DNA of 12,511 nt from Spirogloea muscicola (GCA_009602725.1 WELB01000042.1:498002-510512); one strand, 5' to 3'. Counted from the stretch's first letter, positions 1 through 9,731 are shown. Notes: generated by a model from the letters alone, not told the origin. Translations and numbers: made by a program.

Positions 1-159
1 CCGCCGCGGCGCCGGCGCCGCTCTTCACGGCGACGGTGGCAGCCGCGCCGCCGCCGCGCCTCGCGCCCGTCGAAGCTCACATGCCCGGCCAGTCCACGGC
101 CGCCGTCGCATTGCGGAGCCTTGCCGCCGCCGTCGCTGCGCGGTCGCAAGGCCCTTCCG
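1..159. other. Very GC-rich 5' flank of the CID7-like gene
   Basis: Low-complexity sequence dominated by GCC/CCG triplets directly precedes the proposed start codon. It probably contains 5'UTR or promoter. The frame of ATG160 stays open upstream to the window edge but has no ATG and reads as Arg/Pro-rich low complexity, so I do not extend the protein. I see no TATA-like element. Confidence 0.4.
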
Positions 160-3100
160 ATGTCCCAGCAGCAGGGCGGCCCCGACGCCGCCGACCTCCG
201 CGCCGACGGCGCGACGCGGCAGGCGGTGGCGCAGCTCCTGTGGGAGGGCAAGGCCGAGCTGGAGAGCCCCGTCATCGAGTACCTCAGCGAGTGAGCGCCC
301 TCTGCCAGCGCCAACACTCCCTCACCTCTCGCCGCCTCGTGCTGTGCTTTACCATCAGATCCCCGTCACCTTCCCCGTCCCCTGCCGTCTCTCCACACCA
401 TCCTCTGGTCTGTCGCACCGTGGCGCTGGCACGCTCCCGGAGGGCTGTCATTGAGCGGCATTCTCAACGCCACGGCTCCCAGAGCTCTCGCGTCCTGCCC
501 TCCTCTTTCTGTCCTCGTTGCTGCTCGAGAGCCCGCCAAGCGATGGCGTCCGCGCTTGTCCGCACCAGCTCGACATCCTTCAGAGTAGCACGCTCTTGAC
601 CAGTGACAGCTGTCAGGCGCCCATTATGCTAGGCCACTTGTGCCTCGCCCCGCACTCGTACCAGGGGCATGTCATCGCATCTGCTAGAAGTATTTCTGCA
701 TCCCCAGATGCTGGTTCTCATAGCTCAACCCTTCCCCTGCCTACTCCTGTCATATGTCACTGGGGCCAGAGGTTGAGCTGCCAAGCTGGTAGTATTGTTC
801 AAGGAGACCTTGACCTCTGTGAGATCTGTTGAAGCTGTAAAACGTGCCGCAGGCGGCTGTATAAAGTGCTGGGCCACATAACACAATGACGTGCTTGTGC
901 TGCCAGTGGTCCTGAATCATCCCAGAGTTGCAGCCCTTCTTCACTAATGAGATTGTTTATGCAGATGCTAGCCCAGCCAATTGCATGCCTACAAGAGCCT
1001 TCAATGTCATTGTCCTGGTACAACAGTTTTTGTGAGGGCTAACATAAGCAGACGTACCATGTGCTTGGACTCGCTTGTTGTGCCAGGGTCATCTGGAAGG
1101 AGGCCGTGTACCCTGCGAATGGTAGGAGCGACGCGTCACTTGTCAGTGCCATCCGGCTCTTTGCACCGTCTGTATGTCTGCTCACCTCTCCCTCTCGTGC
1201 CTGACTATGACTGTCACCTATGTTTGCTTGTAAGTCGCTTGTCAAGCTGTCACGCTGAAGTGTCGGACAAGCAGATCAGGCAATGCGGGATGCAGTATGT
1301 CAGACAGGCGGCCACAGGCTGATCTCAGTAATGCAGAAGCAGAGGTGTATGGACAAGTAGACTGCCTTACGACACGGGCATGCAGTGTGTTGCCAGGCTC
1401 ATGTATGCCGGAAAACCTGTGGCTTTGATTGCTGCCGCAGCTCCAGATAGACAACCTGGAGGAGCGAGTGGAGGGCCTGCTTAATCAGGCACGGGAGTCA
1501 GCAAGGCGGGCCAGCAAGCTGCAGTCACAGTTGGATAGCAGTCCTCCTGCGCTCCAGGAGGAGCTCCTCAAGAAGTCTCCACCAGAAAGCCGGTGGTAAG
1601 TTGGAGTAGGCCAGAATCTTGATGCAGGATTGTAAAGTGCCGTCCAGCAAATGTGATGGTCAGAAAGGGGGCACCTTATTTCCATATGTCTACTCTAAGC
1701 CATGCAACACACGCTGCAGCTTGTTGATAGCTCCTTTGCACAACAGCTTGACTTTGTCTCAAGCTGCTGTAGCTCTTCTGAGTGTTGTGTCTGCCACAGC
1801 TTGCAAAGTTGCTGGAAAATGCTGTGACTGACATGGTTATGCTCGGAGCAGGTCCCCGCCGCTGCCGAGCGAGTCGCCAATCATTCCGGGCAGCCCCGTG
1901 GTGGGTGCTAGGAGCCCGCCTGCGGCGGCGTTCTTGGCAAGCTCCACGTCTGTGCGGGACTTCCTCAAGCCACGGTCATCCTCAAGCATCGATCCTCCTG
2001 GGCTGTATCACACCAATGCCAGCAGCGATGCCTCCCAGCTCGGAAGGCCGCTCGTGGGGCTGAGCCCGCATGACAGCTATGACAGCAGCAACTTCAGCCT
2101 GCTGGGGTCTTCCATGGATTCATACTCAGCTGGCGGTGGAGGGGATGGTGGTGGTGGCGGCGGCGGCGGCTGCGTCAGCGGCGGCAGCACCGACGCCCAG
2201 GCATCACTGCAGCACTCTGATGCTGGCAGCCATGTGACCGTACTCTCCGGCAATGGAGGTGGAGCAAGTGTGTCCCTGGGCAGGCACAGCCCCTCCTTGA
2301 GAGCCTCCTCCAGTGGCGGCGTCGAGCCCGAGCACAAAGGCAATGGCCTTCAAGTGGGCTCCACAGTGACCATGGAAGGTGGAGCTGGAGGAGGTGCCGA
2401 GGGATCCATCACCTCCCCGCTCTTGGGGACGCTTGGCAGTGGAGGCGGATCAGGCAGGTCCGGCACGTCAGTCGACGTGTCCAGAGGGCCGTCTCCTTCA
2501 ATGGAAGCCACGCAAGGAGGGGCTCAGGGCGGCAGCAGCGGCTCTTCCTCGTCGCTGGGCCTGGATGGCTGGACGCAGGACGACAGGTTGAGCAGGTCTG
2601 GGTCGTCGCGCCCGCTGCTGTCGGCAACGTCCGAGGAGGACCGACGGGACAAGGAGGTCGCAGGCCCCCATAGTGAGAGGGGAAGCAGGAGCGGCGACAG
2701 CGGCCAGGAGGAGGACCGGCAGAGCAAGCTGATGAGCCAGCTGAGCTTTGGTCGCATCAGCCTGAACCCCAATGCTGCGGAATTCGTGCCCACCTTCGGC
2801 GGGGGGGACGACGACGCCGCCGAGGAGGGCAGCATCAGGAGCGTGGGCAGCGCCGGCGGCCTGCCGCAGGCCAAGGGCAAGGTCTCCCAGCACCAAGACG
2901 GCGAGACCGAGGCGGCCGAACTGCTGGGCCCGCCTTTCGACTTCAGCAGGCAGCCGTTCCTCGACCGCAATGACTCGACCAACTCCAACGCCTCCGACGA
3001 CGAGTACCGGCGCTACTGGCGCGAGCAGCTGCCGGACGAGCTCCTGTCCTTCGACTCTCCCCGCGAAATCGCCTCGCATCCTCCGCTCCTGCAGCTGGGG

Positions 3101-6100
3101 GACGACGGGCGGGCCTCCATGGAGCAGTTCACCTTCCTCGACCAGCCGCCCCGCCGCGCAGGGCCCGGCCCCAGCGCGGGCTTGATGGCGCCGCCGCTCC
3201 CACCGCCCATGGGCCAGGGGGGGGCACCGCCCAACAAGGCGTTGGGCCTGGGGCCTCCGCAGCTGCCCATGGGCCTTCCGGGGATGCCGCGCGCTGGCTC
3301 GCCGAGGCCGGGGCCTGTCTACGGCGCACCGCCCTCACCGGGGCCGAGGATGGGGCCTCCCATGGGCCGCCAGGGGAGCCCGCTGCAGAGCCCCGCAGGC
3401 GGCGCCGGCTGGGCTCCTGCCGGCGGCAGCGGCAGCATGCCGCCGCTCAGCATCAGCCTGGGGCCCTCGTCGGCGCTGAGCAGCCCCCACATGGCAGGAG
3501 GAGGAGGCGGGGCCGCCGGCGCTGGCGGCGAGTTTGGCTACACCAGCCCCGTGCACCGGTCGCTGCGAAGCCCCCACCCGAGTCCGCACAGCGGCGTTGG
3601 CCCATTTAGCCCGCCTGGCCAGCGTTTCCTGGACCACGGCAACCGGGGGGCGATGACGCCTCCCGCCCGTGCTGGCGGTGGGGGCTTCAACCGCACGTTC
3701 CTGTCGCCGGAGCTCGCTCGTGGGGGCGGCCCGCCTGTCGACCTGCGGCATGGGCACCCGCCGCCATTCGAGCTGCCGCCTGGCATGCGGGAAGGCCAGC
3801 TGGACCGGCTGTCGTGGGAGGCGAGCGGCGGGCGTTTCGACATGGAGCCAGACCCAGCGGCCGCGGATGCGGTGGGGATGCTGGCGGCAGAGTTCCCCGG
3901 ATTCGCTGCTGACAGCCTCGCCGACATCTACTATGCCAATGGCCGCGACTTCCATCTGACACTGGAGATGCTGACCCAGCTTGAGGTCACTGCCGCAGCC
4001 TGACCTTCATATACTTCTCATGATGCTGATGACGTCATGTGGTGCCTATGACCTCAGGTGGCCTTAAGCGGGAGCAGATGCATTTGTAGTCAAGGAGCCA
4101 AAGTTGACCACTGTTTTTCGTCTGACTCTGACATACCAGCTGCAAGAGGAGGCGGGCCAGGGCCCACCTCATCACTACGGGCACCCGCCCTCCCTCTCCC
4201 CACCGCTGACCCCCATGGACTTTCCGGCGCTGCCCGAGATTGGCAAGGGTGGGGTCTACAGCGCGCACCACCACGTCGGAGGCGGCCTCGAGCCTCTGTC
4301 GCCGATGCCCCCTCGGCGGTCGCTGGACGAGATGGGCATGCGGAGCCCGCCGCCTGACTTTGCATCAGCCCTCCGCAAGTCGGTCCCTCCTTGGCAACAG
4401 GCATGTGCTTGCTCCATGACCCTCTTTGTGCACATTACAACAACCCTCAACATGTCATGCTACTGGACAAACGTGCCTTACTATAGACACTGGTAATCCC
4501 CTTGCATAGAAGGCAATGTACGTATGCTCCTGCACCTGTACTACCCTGAATGGAGGTATGCAGCGCTGCAGTTTGAGAGGAATGGTGAGAGGGGTAGAGG
4601 ACACCCCATGGGCCCACCACTGGGGCCTGGGGGCTTTCCTGGGGAACGAGAGCGGGAGCGCGAGCACTTCAACGCCAGGGAGATGCCCAGAGGGCCCCAG
4701 CAGCCGTGGCTCGAGACTGGAGATGCAGTTGGTGAGTATCCCACATCGGAACATTTAATTCCACTCCGCATACTGGACTGCCAGACCCTGCACCATATGC
4801 CGAGTTCACGGCTTCTTGTAATGCGTATTACTTGTGCAGACTACTTCTGCGTAATCAAATAGGACTCAAGAAGCCCTGCAGAAACCGCTAGCTTTCTGAC
4901 GCTCTTGTCTGACAGGCAATTTGTACGCTGAGATGAGGGAGGAAGCGAGAGATCATGCACGTGTGAGGAACACCTACTTTGAGCAGGTTGGAGCAGAACC
5001 TGAGTTGTTATCTTCAGCTGTCCTCATTTGGATCATGCTGGCATCTTCTCATATCATGCCGGCATTTCGTGAGAGACTTGTGCAACTGTGTGCGGCTCTC
5101 TAGTCAGCTGTGACAGTATCTGAGCATTGCTCAAGATTGCTGACGTGCTCGACACATTTTTATCTTTGAATGAGCATAATACCTTGGATGCGTTGCCTGG
5201 TGGCAGGCCACGCAGGCCTATCTTGCCGGAAACAAAGGGCTGGCTAAGATGTTGAGTGCAAAGGGGCAGTGGCACAATGAGCAGATGAAGGCCGCCCATG
5301 CCAAAGCCAGCGATGTCACATTCAGAGAGAGGTACCTGAGCTCCCCATTGTTGGTGGCCACGAGCAGACTATGCAGACACTGTGCCCAGCAAATCTGTGC
5401 GGCCTTCATTGTTTCCCCCTGTGGCATTGACGCACTTCGGTGGTGCTCAGCTTAGCATAGAGGTGCTCATTGGCCAGGCGTGACGCAAGCTCACTTGTTG
5501 CACTCGTTTGAGCTGCAGGAATCCTGGGTATATACCTGGTTTGGGTGGCGGGATTCAAGGTGCAGGATCTGGGAGGGGGCATGCGAGAATACTGGATCTG
5601 CACGGTCTCCACGTGAACGAAGCCATCCCGCTCCTGAAGAGAGAGATTGCAGCACTGCGCGCGGCTGCTCGCAGCACTCGGCAGCGCCAGCAGGTATTGC
5701 CATGAGCTCATGCTTCTCGACCAGTTTCAATCAAAAGCTGGCAACAGGAAATGACACCTTCTTGTAGATGCAGTGGGCTGGCTATGATTGCTTCCTCTCT
5801 TGTAGGTAGGAGTATGTCGTTTAGGCACTCTCCTTAGGGGCCCGCCCGTACATGGGAGTATCCACAGCTCAGAGCTTGTTGAGCATGCTAACAGCATGCT
5901 TTGTGATGTAGTCTTCAGGACATGGTCTCGGTGGGATACTTTGAAGATGAACGAAATGTTACTGACAGAGCAGGCTATCTGCTGGATCTTGCAGATTTTT
6001 GTGTGCGTTGGGACAGGCCACCACACCAAGGGCAGGGCTCCGCCGCGCCTGCCCATGGCTGTGGAGCGTTACCTTGCTGAGGATGAGCACATTGAGTTTG

Positions 6101-6138
6101 TCGAGACAAAGCCTGGAATGCTGAGGGTCACTGTGTGA
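160..6138 (+). CDS. CID7: CID7-like PABP-interacting protein: PAM2 + CUE-like + DUF1771 + Smr domains (10 exons)
   Basis: Proposed exons: 160-290, 1087-1171, 1441-1595, 1852-3985, 4140-4400, 4572-4731, 4916-4986, 5207-5331, 5519-5693, 5995-6138. All junction phases agree and the sum is 3441 nt (1146 residues plus TGA). Seen: a PAM2 motif SLNPNAAEFVPTF (about residues 427-439); a CUE-like helical segment (about 791-837) spliced as TQLE|LQ; a linker with DFPALP and SALRKS; DUF1771 (about 976-1040, YAEMREEARDHARVRNTYFE then MKAAHAKA); Smr with LDLHG (1066-1070) and GTGHHTKG (1105-1112). Known: PAM2 binds the MLLE domain of poly(A)-binding protein; Smr domains bind or cleave nucleic acid; land-plant CID7 has this order. 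Inferred: a cytoplasmic mRNA-associated role. Odd: PAM2 is internal, behind about 420 residues of unfamiliar and Gly/Ser-rich sequence, making it about twice the land-plant length as I recall it. ATG160 is the first in-frame ATG in the window. Exon 2 is the least certain exon; its junctions are phase-consistent and its acceptor tract is good. Confidence 0.9.
2132..2170 (+). repeat. GGN trinucleotide run encoding polyglycine
   Basis: Imperfect GGN repeats lie inside exon 4 of the CID7-like gene and encode a glycine tract interrupted by one Asp. It sits in a Gly/Ser-rich, presumably disordered region upstream of PAM2. Its length is likely to vary between strains. Confidence 0.8.
4401..4571 (+). 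other. Probable GC-AG intron (intron 5 of the CID7-like gene)
   Basis: The exon ends TGGCAACAG and the next bases are GCATGT, a good U1 match apart from C at position 2. The acceptor is CGCTGCAG before TTTGAGAGG. Both ends are phase 0, giving a continuous PWQQ-FERNG junction. A competing canonical solution exists: donor GT at 4405 (GTGCTT, poor) with acceptor at 4563, also phase-consistent and adding four residues (ASLQ). I prefer GC-AG for donor strength. Confidence 0.6.
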
Positions 6139-6952
6139 GCAGATTTCAATTTGACGACATCATTGGCCACTGCATCTCCAGCATTAATAGAGATAGACCA
6201 GCATGGAGTGGTGGAGGATCACATTGCATTTGTAAGTGGCTTTGTAAAGGTGCAGGCGAGTAACAGACTCTCAGGGGTTGCCTCTGCAGAGTGCTGCAGG
6301 GAATTTTCCAGTGGTTATGACTCGGCTAGGCAGCCTGACTGCCAGGCCGCCTTGGATTAGATCTATTGTAATCTTAACAGCAGTTGACAGCTCTCTTACG
6401 GTGGGCCCAAAAGGTGCCCGCCACATGTAGATCTCAGGAAGATGGCCTCCCGGGGCGCCCTACTATGTCTAGCTATGACGGAGCTCACGGGAGGACTTTT
6501 GACTGTAGAGTAACCTGCCCACAGCAGCTTAATGCAGAGCGTAGCTCCTTAGCAGTGACTCTAGCAGCTTGAGAGGAAGACATACATAGGGAGCAAGTGA
6601 GCAAGCAACTTGGCAAGCACCAATTCTTTAATGACGTTGTATTGGCCTTCTGCGGCAGCCGCCTGACGCAGCGTGCTTTCGCAATCTTGACTTGAGACTT
6701 GACTATTGTGCACAACATTGCGGCCCGTGCTGCAGATTGCTAGCTGCACTCAAGCCTGGATGCATTGATCAGTTTGCTAACTGCTCACAATTCTTACGCT
6801 GTATGATCAAAGCGATCGGGGTTGTTCTTCATCAGCTGCATGGCATGTCAGCTTGCACGTTGACGTGGATGCCCACCCTGATGCTCCCATGTGGCCCAAG
6901 TTCTGACGGGAGCCTCATGAGAAAGCGGTCATGGCTTGGTAGATGCTGGGCG
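6139..6952. other. Intergenic region between convergent genes, with 3'UTRs
   Basis: About 0.8 kb lies between the stop of the CID7-like gene and the 3' end of the minus-strand fibrillin gene. I find no recognisable coding exon, tRNA or repeat. Short open frames here lack recognisable motifs. Three TGTAA motifs on the plus strand (6231, 6243, 6367) suggest where the upstream transcript ends. Confidence 0.6.
6231..6371 (+). terminator. Candidate TGTAA polyadenylation signals for the CID7-like gene
   Basis: TGTAA occurs at 6231-6235, 6243-6247 and 6367-6371, which is 93 to 229 bases after the stop codon. TGTAA is the standard green-algal poly(A) signal. The sequence alone does not show which copy is used. 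Confidence 0.4.
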
Positions 6953-6957
6953 TTACA
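6953..6957 (-). terminator. Candidate TGTAA polyadenylation signal for the fibrillin gene
   Basis: TTACA on the plus strand reads TGTAA on the minus strand, 19 bases past the fibrillin stop codon. If used, the 3'UTR would be unusually short for an alga, so a later signal remains possible. Confidence 0.4.
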
Positions 6958-6975
6958 CCTGGTGGATGCAGGGCG

Positions 6976-8360
6976 CTACACCGCAAGGGCAGGCCTCCTC
7001 GCAAACACAAAGACTGAGCCGCGAGAGCCACGCCCAAGGCGCAGGCGCTCGTCCAAATACGTTGTTGAAAGCCGCACAGTGCTCGTCCGCGCGTACGTGA
7101 AGTGCAGCGGCCCCAGTGTCAACTGCGGCGGCTCAAAGTCCACCTTGACCCACCTGCTGTCTTCGCCCTCGAACTTGCCTGCTAATGGTGGACGGCGCAG
7201 TTCAGGCCGCCGGCACTGGCAATAACCAGCGCATAAGCGTGCTAGCAGGTGAAGGCTCCACCTGGCTTGACAGCATTGATAACCTCACCCCTGATAATCA
7301 ACTTCACACTCAAATAGCTGAGGTGGGTGGTGAGAATGCGGCGCTGCCAGGTACAGAGTGCTGCGGGTACCTTCGAGGAGAACGGCGCCTTGGAGGAGCC
7401 CAAGGACAGCAAAGGACACGCGGTTGGTGACGCGGTCTGGCGGGGCAATGCCCTGCACGAGCTCGTGGAAGCGCAGGAGCAGGCGGCCGGCGGCGCTGCG
7501 GTAGCCGCCGCCCGCTGCCGTGGGGCTCGACGTGTACACCACGTCCCACTCTGCATGGCCAGACAGCGCACCGCAGTATCGTCTGTAGTGCTTCGCCGAT
7601 TGCCCCTGGTGGCTGCTGCAGCTGTTAGGGGCGCTGGCGAGGGGGCCAGACCTCCAAAGATGAGGGGGCTTTTGAGCGGCTCAGGTATGCCGCAGCGCTC
7701 GAGCTCCTCAATCAGTGCAGCGGCGCGCTCACGCACAGTTGGGCTGGTGGCTGCGCCCCGGTCCGTACCTGCCACCTGGCTACAAAGCATCTGCTTTAGA
7801 GTGATGCCTTCAAGGTTTCCGCAGCCTTGGCAGGCCTGGAATCTAAAATTTAACAGTGCAGGCTTGACGCCTATCTGTGCTTCAGAATGACTTAAGTATC
7901 AGGATTGAGCAACGACGGCTCCTGAACATCAGGTGTTACACTTTGTGGGCGAAGATGCGGCGCTCACTAAGGTCAGCAGCTCGTCGATGAGAGCGGCAGG
8001 GGCGCAGGGCTGCGCGGTCGTGGCCCTGGTGCTGGCTGACGCTGCGCGGCGCAGCTGCCTGGGGACTGCGCCCCCAGCTGCGGGCTGCAGGCGGCCAATG
8101 GTCGGGAGCTGCGAGATGGGCAGGCCCCAGGACAGCAGGCTCGGCGCCGTGACACTACTCACAGGGCCCCATCCTCGTCTCAGAGTGCCGGGCCTCACCT
8201 TAGCAAAGCCCCGTTGCGAGCGCTCCTGGGCCCTCCATGCCCCACTTGTGGTGGCAGCAGCATTGCAGCGCAGAGGCCCGGCGGTCGAGACCGCTTGCTG
8301 CAGCGGAGCCAGCGGGCCCGCTGTCGCTGCCCCCAGCCACGGCAAGGCAACAGCTGCCAT
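6976..8360 (-). CDS. FBN6: Plastid-lipid-associated protein (PAP/fibrillin), FBN6/PAP8-like, 5 exons
   Basis: Minus-strand exons: 8360-8199, 8054-7968, 7775-7652, 7550-7371, 7178-6976. Phases agree at every junction; total 756 nt, 251 residues. All introns are GT-AG. The acceptor of exon 2 is ambiguous: starting at 8084 is also in frame and gives 261 residues. Seen: an Ala/Ser/Thr/Arg-rich N-terminus without acidic residues up to about residue 45, typical of a chloroplast transit peptide; then DELLTLVAGTDRG, PLKSPLIFGEWDVVYTS, an AGGGYRSAAGRL stretch, VSFAVLG, VKVDFEPPQL, and a C-terminal GSRGSVFVF. This is the PAP/fibrillin domain over nearly its full length. Known: fibrillins are lipocalin-like proteins of plastoglobules, thylakoids or the plastid envelope that bind hydrophobic metabolites and affect photoprotection. 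The FBN6/PAP8 subgroup is my recollection of the SPLIFGEWDVVY and GGGYRS signature. The start codon has a strong ACCATGG context. The gene is convergent with the CID7-like gene and divergent from the CX9C gene. Confidence 0.93.
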
Positions 8361-8421
8361 GGTCAGAGATGGGGCCGCCTGAATGAGCTTCAGGGAAAGA
8401 GGGCGCGCAGAACGCTAGACA

Positions 8422-8782
8422 GGAAAAGCTCGTGTATTTGAGACGAACGAAGGCCAAACGGCCAAGTACAAAGGCAAGCACATCTATAGACCTACATAAC
8501 CCACAGCAGATGGACCCGCTCAGTAACCACGGGTCAAAACATAGATGTCGCTAATGGATGCCTGAATACTAGATGGCAGACACGAAGCCCTTCTGCCACC
8601 AACTAGAGCTCGCCCAGCTTTCTGGTGCAAAGCATTAGCCTGAGCACGCTGCAAACAGGCCGAAACTCGACGTCGCAAGAACGACAGATATGCAGCTGGC
8701 AAGCTCATCTCAGCCGGGAACGTATCTGCATGTCGTGTGTAGCCAAGATTGGCAATATTTTGAAGGAGAGTGTGGAAACGGG
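8422..8782. repeat. Direct repeat copy A (361 bases)
   Basis: This segment aligns colinearly with 9034-9436 at about 91% identity by hand count. The only length difference is a 42-base block present in copy B and absent here, at 8633/8634, flanked in B by AAG on both sides. Both copies contain a GGCC-4 nt-GGCC mini-palindrome near their left end. Identity stops abruptly at both ends. I do not recognise the family. Confidence 0.85.
8520..8782 (-). CDS. Unrecognised repeat-borne open frame, copy A
   Basis: The shared part of a minus-strand frame, about 87 residues ending at TGA 8520-8522; the open frame itself continues upstream to 8879 in sequence not shared with copy B. It contains NIANLGYTRHAD, FPAEM, LRRRVSACLQRAQANA and ends YVLTRGY. 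The parallel frame in copy B is intact, ends at the equivalent TGA and differs at about as many synonymous as amino-acid-changing codons. No domain, signal peptide or membrane segment is recognised. It could be a 3' exon of a small gene family or a chance frame in a repeat. No start or upstream exon can be assigned. It lies upstream of the fibrillin gene on the same strand. Confidence 0.3.
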
Positions 8783-9033
8783 GACCTAAGCAGCCAAAAA
8801 TGTCGACTGCTGCTGGCAGGAGGAGGGGCACAGAGAGGAAGATGGGGAGGGCAGGGGGAGAGGTGTGCAGAGCACACACAGAGCGGAGGAGAGGGGGTTT
8901 TAGACGAAGATTTGGGCGCCTCCAATTTGTGTGCTTTGCTGTGTGCTTAGAACGCTATTTCTAGCCCCTTCGATTTCCTTTTTCTTCTTTATATTCTTTC
9001 TGGGCTGGCCAATTTCAACCATCGCGCTCTCCT
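8783..9033. other. Spacer between repeat copies: purine-rich then pyrimidine-rich tracts
   Basis: The unique segment between the two direct repeats. 8817-8897 is strongly purine-rich (GA/GGAG blocks) on the plus strand. 8970-9001 is pyrimidine-rich (CCTT/TTTCTTC blocks). I see no gene here. Confidence 0.6.
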
Positions 9034-9436
9034 GGAAAATTTCGTGTATTTGAAACAAACGAAGGCCAACTGGCCAAGTACAAAGGCAAGCACATCTTAA
9101 GATCTACATAACCTACAGTAGATTGACCCGCTCAGAAACCACGGGTCAAAACATAAAGGTCGCTAACCGATGCCTGGATACTAGATGGCAGATACGAAGC
9201 CCTTCTGCTACCAACTAGAGCTCGCCCAGCTTTCTGGTGCAAAGAAGCAAGCGCGGCCAGATTAACTGGTGGCTGGGAGAGGGAAGCATTAGCCTGAGCA
9301 CGCTGCAAACAGGCTGAAACTCGTCGTCGCAACAACGACAGATAAGCAGCTGGCAAGCCCATCTCAGCCGGGAACACATCTGCATGTCGTGTGTAGCCTA
9401 GATTGGCTATGTTTTGAAGGAGAGTAAGGAAACGAG
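9034..9436. repeat. Direct repeat copy B (403 bases)
   Basis: Second, same-orientation copy of 8422-8782, with an extra 42-base block after the shared GGTGCAAAG. The block is a multiple of three and keeps the minus-strand frame open. The 9-base string AGAACGCTA occurs near the left border of copy A (8410) and again at 8950, some 80 bases left of copy B, hinting that the homology once extended further. Confidence 0.85.
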
Positions 9437-9506
9437 GAATGGAAAAGTTCCTGGAAGAGTTCTTTCGTCGTGTTCCAATGAGGAAGAAATGTAAGGTAGT
9501 GGCCAC
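9132..9506 (-). CDS. Unrecognised repeat-borne open frame, copy B (124 residues)
   Basis: An ATG-to-TGA minus-strand frame whose C-terminal 100 residues match the copy A frame: NIANLGYTRHAD, FPAEMG, LRRRVSACLQRAQANA, a 14-residue insertion relative to A, then LHQKAGRALVG, ending YVLTRGF. The N-terminal 25 or so residues lie outside the repeat and may not be coding. Composition is Arg/Ala/Leu-rich without Cys pairs or hydrophobic spans. I assign no function. Against coding: similar conservation continues past the stop codon to the repeat edge. Confidence 0.3.
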   Translation of the reverse strand: MATTLHFFLIGTRRKNSSRNFSIPRFLTLLQNIANLGYTRHADVFPAEMGLPAAYLSLLRRRVSACLQRAQANASLSQPPVNLAALASLHQKAGRALVGSRRASYLPSSIQASVSDLYVLTRGF

Positions 9507-9731
9507 AAAAGCAACAGCTCTTTGTCAAGGGGATTGCTTTCCAGCTGCTAGTTTTTCTGATTTGCGGCTCCTAACTGGAGGTTACCAACTGATCATTGCG
9601 AGAACAGAGAAGTGGCCCTCCCAATAAACAAGGAGTGCCGACGTTGAAGTAGCTCTTCAAGAGAAGAGAGAGACAGAAGGGGAAAGACAGCCTTGGTTCA
9701 GAGTCTGGTGGTGCCCTCTGAGATCGCCATC

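Noticed and set aside
36-599. 187-codon plus-strand frame at the window start
   Set aside because: It reads through exon 1 in the wrong frame and into the first intron past a strong GTGAGC donor; the ATG160 frame is far more protein-like.
961-1033. Possible extra exon after a strong TTTATGCAG acceptor with a CTAAT branch-like site
   Set aside because: In the frame required by exon 1 it meets TAG at once; the exon at 1087-1171 fits both flanking phases.
2498-3955. Long minus-strand frames (193, 154, 206 and 129 codons) opposite exon 4
   Set aside because: They are mirror images of a GC-rich, Pro/Gly-rich exon; none has a recognisable motif.
6692-7890. Plus-strand frames of 177 and 187 codons
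   Set aside because: They overlap fibrillin exons 3-5 in antisense and carry no motifs, while the minus-strand exons match the family.
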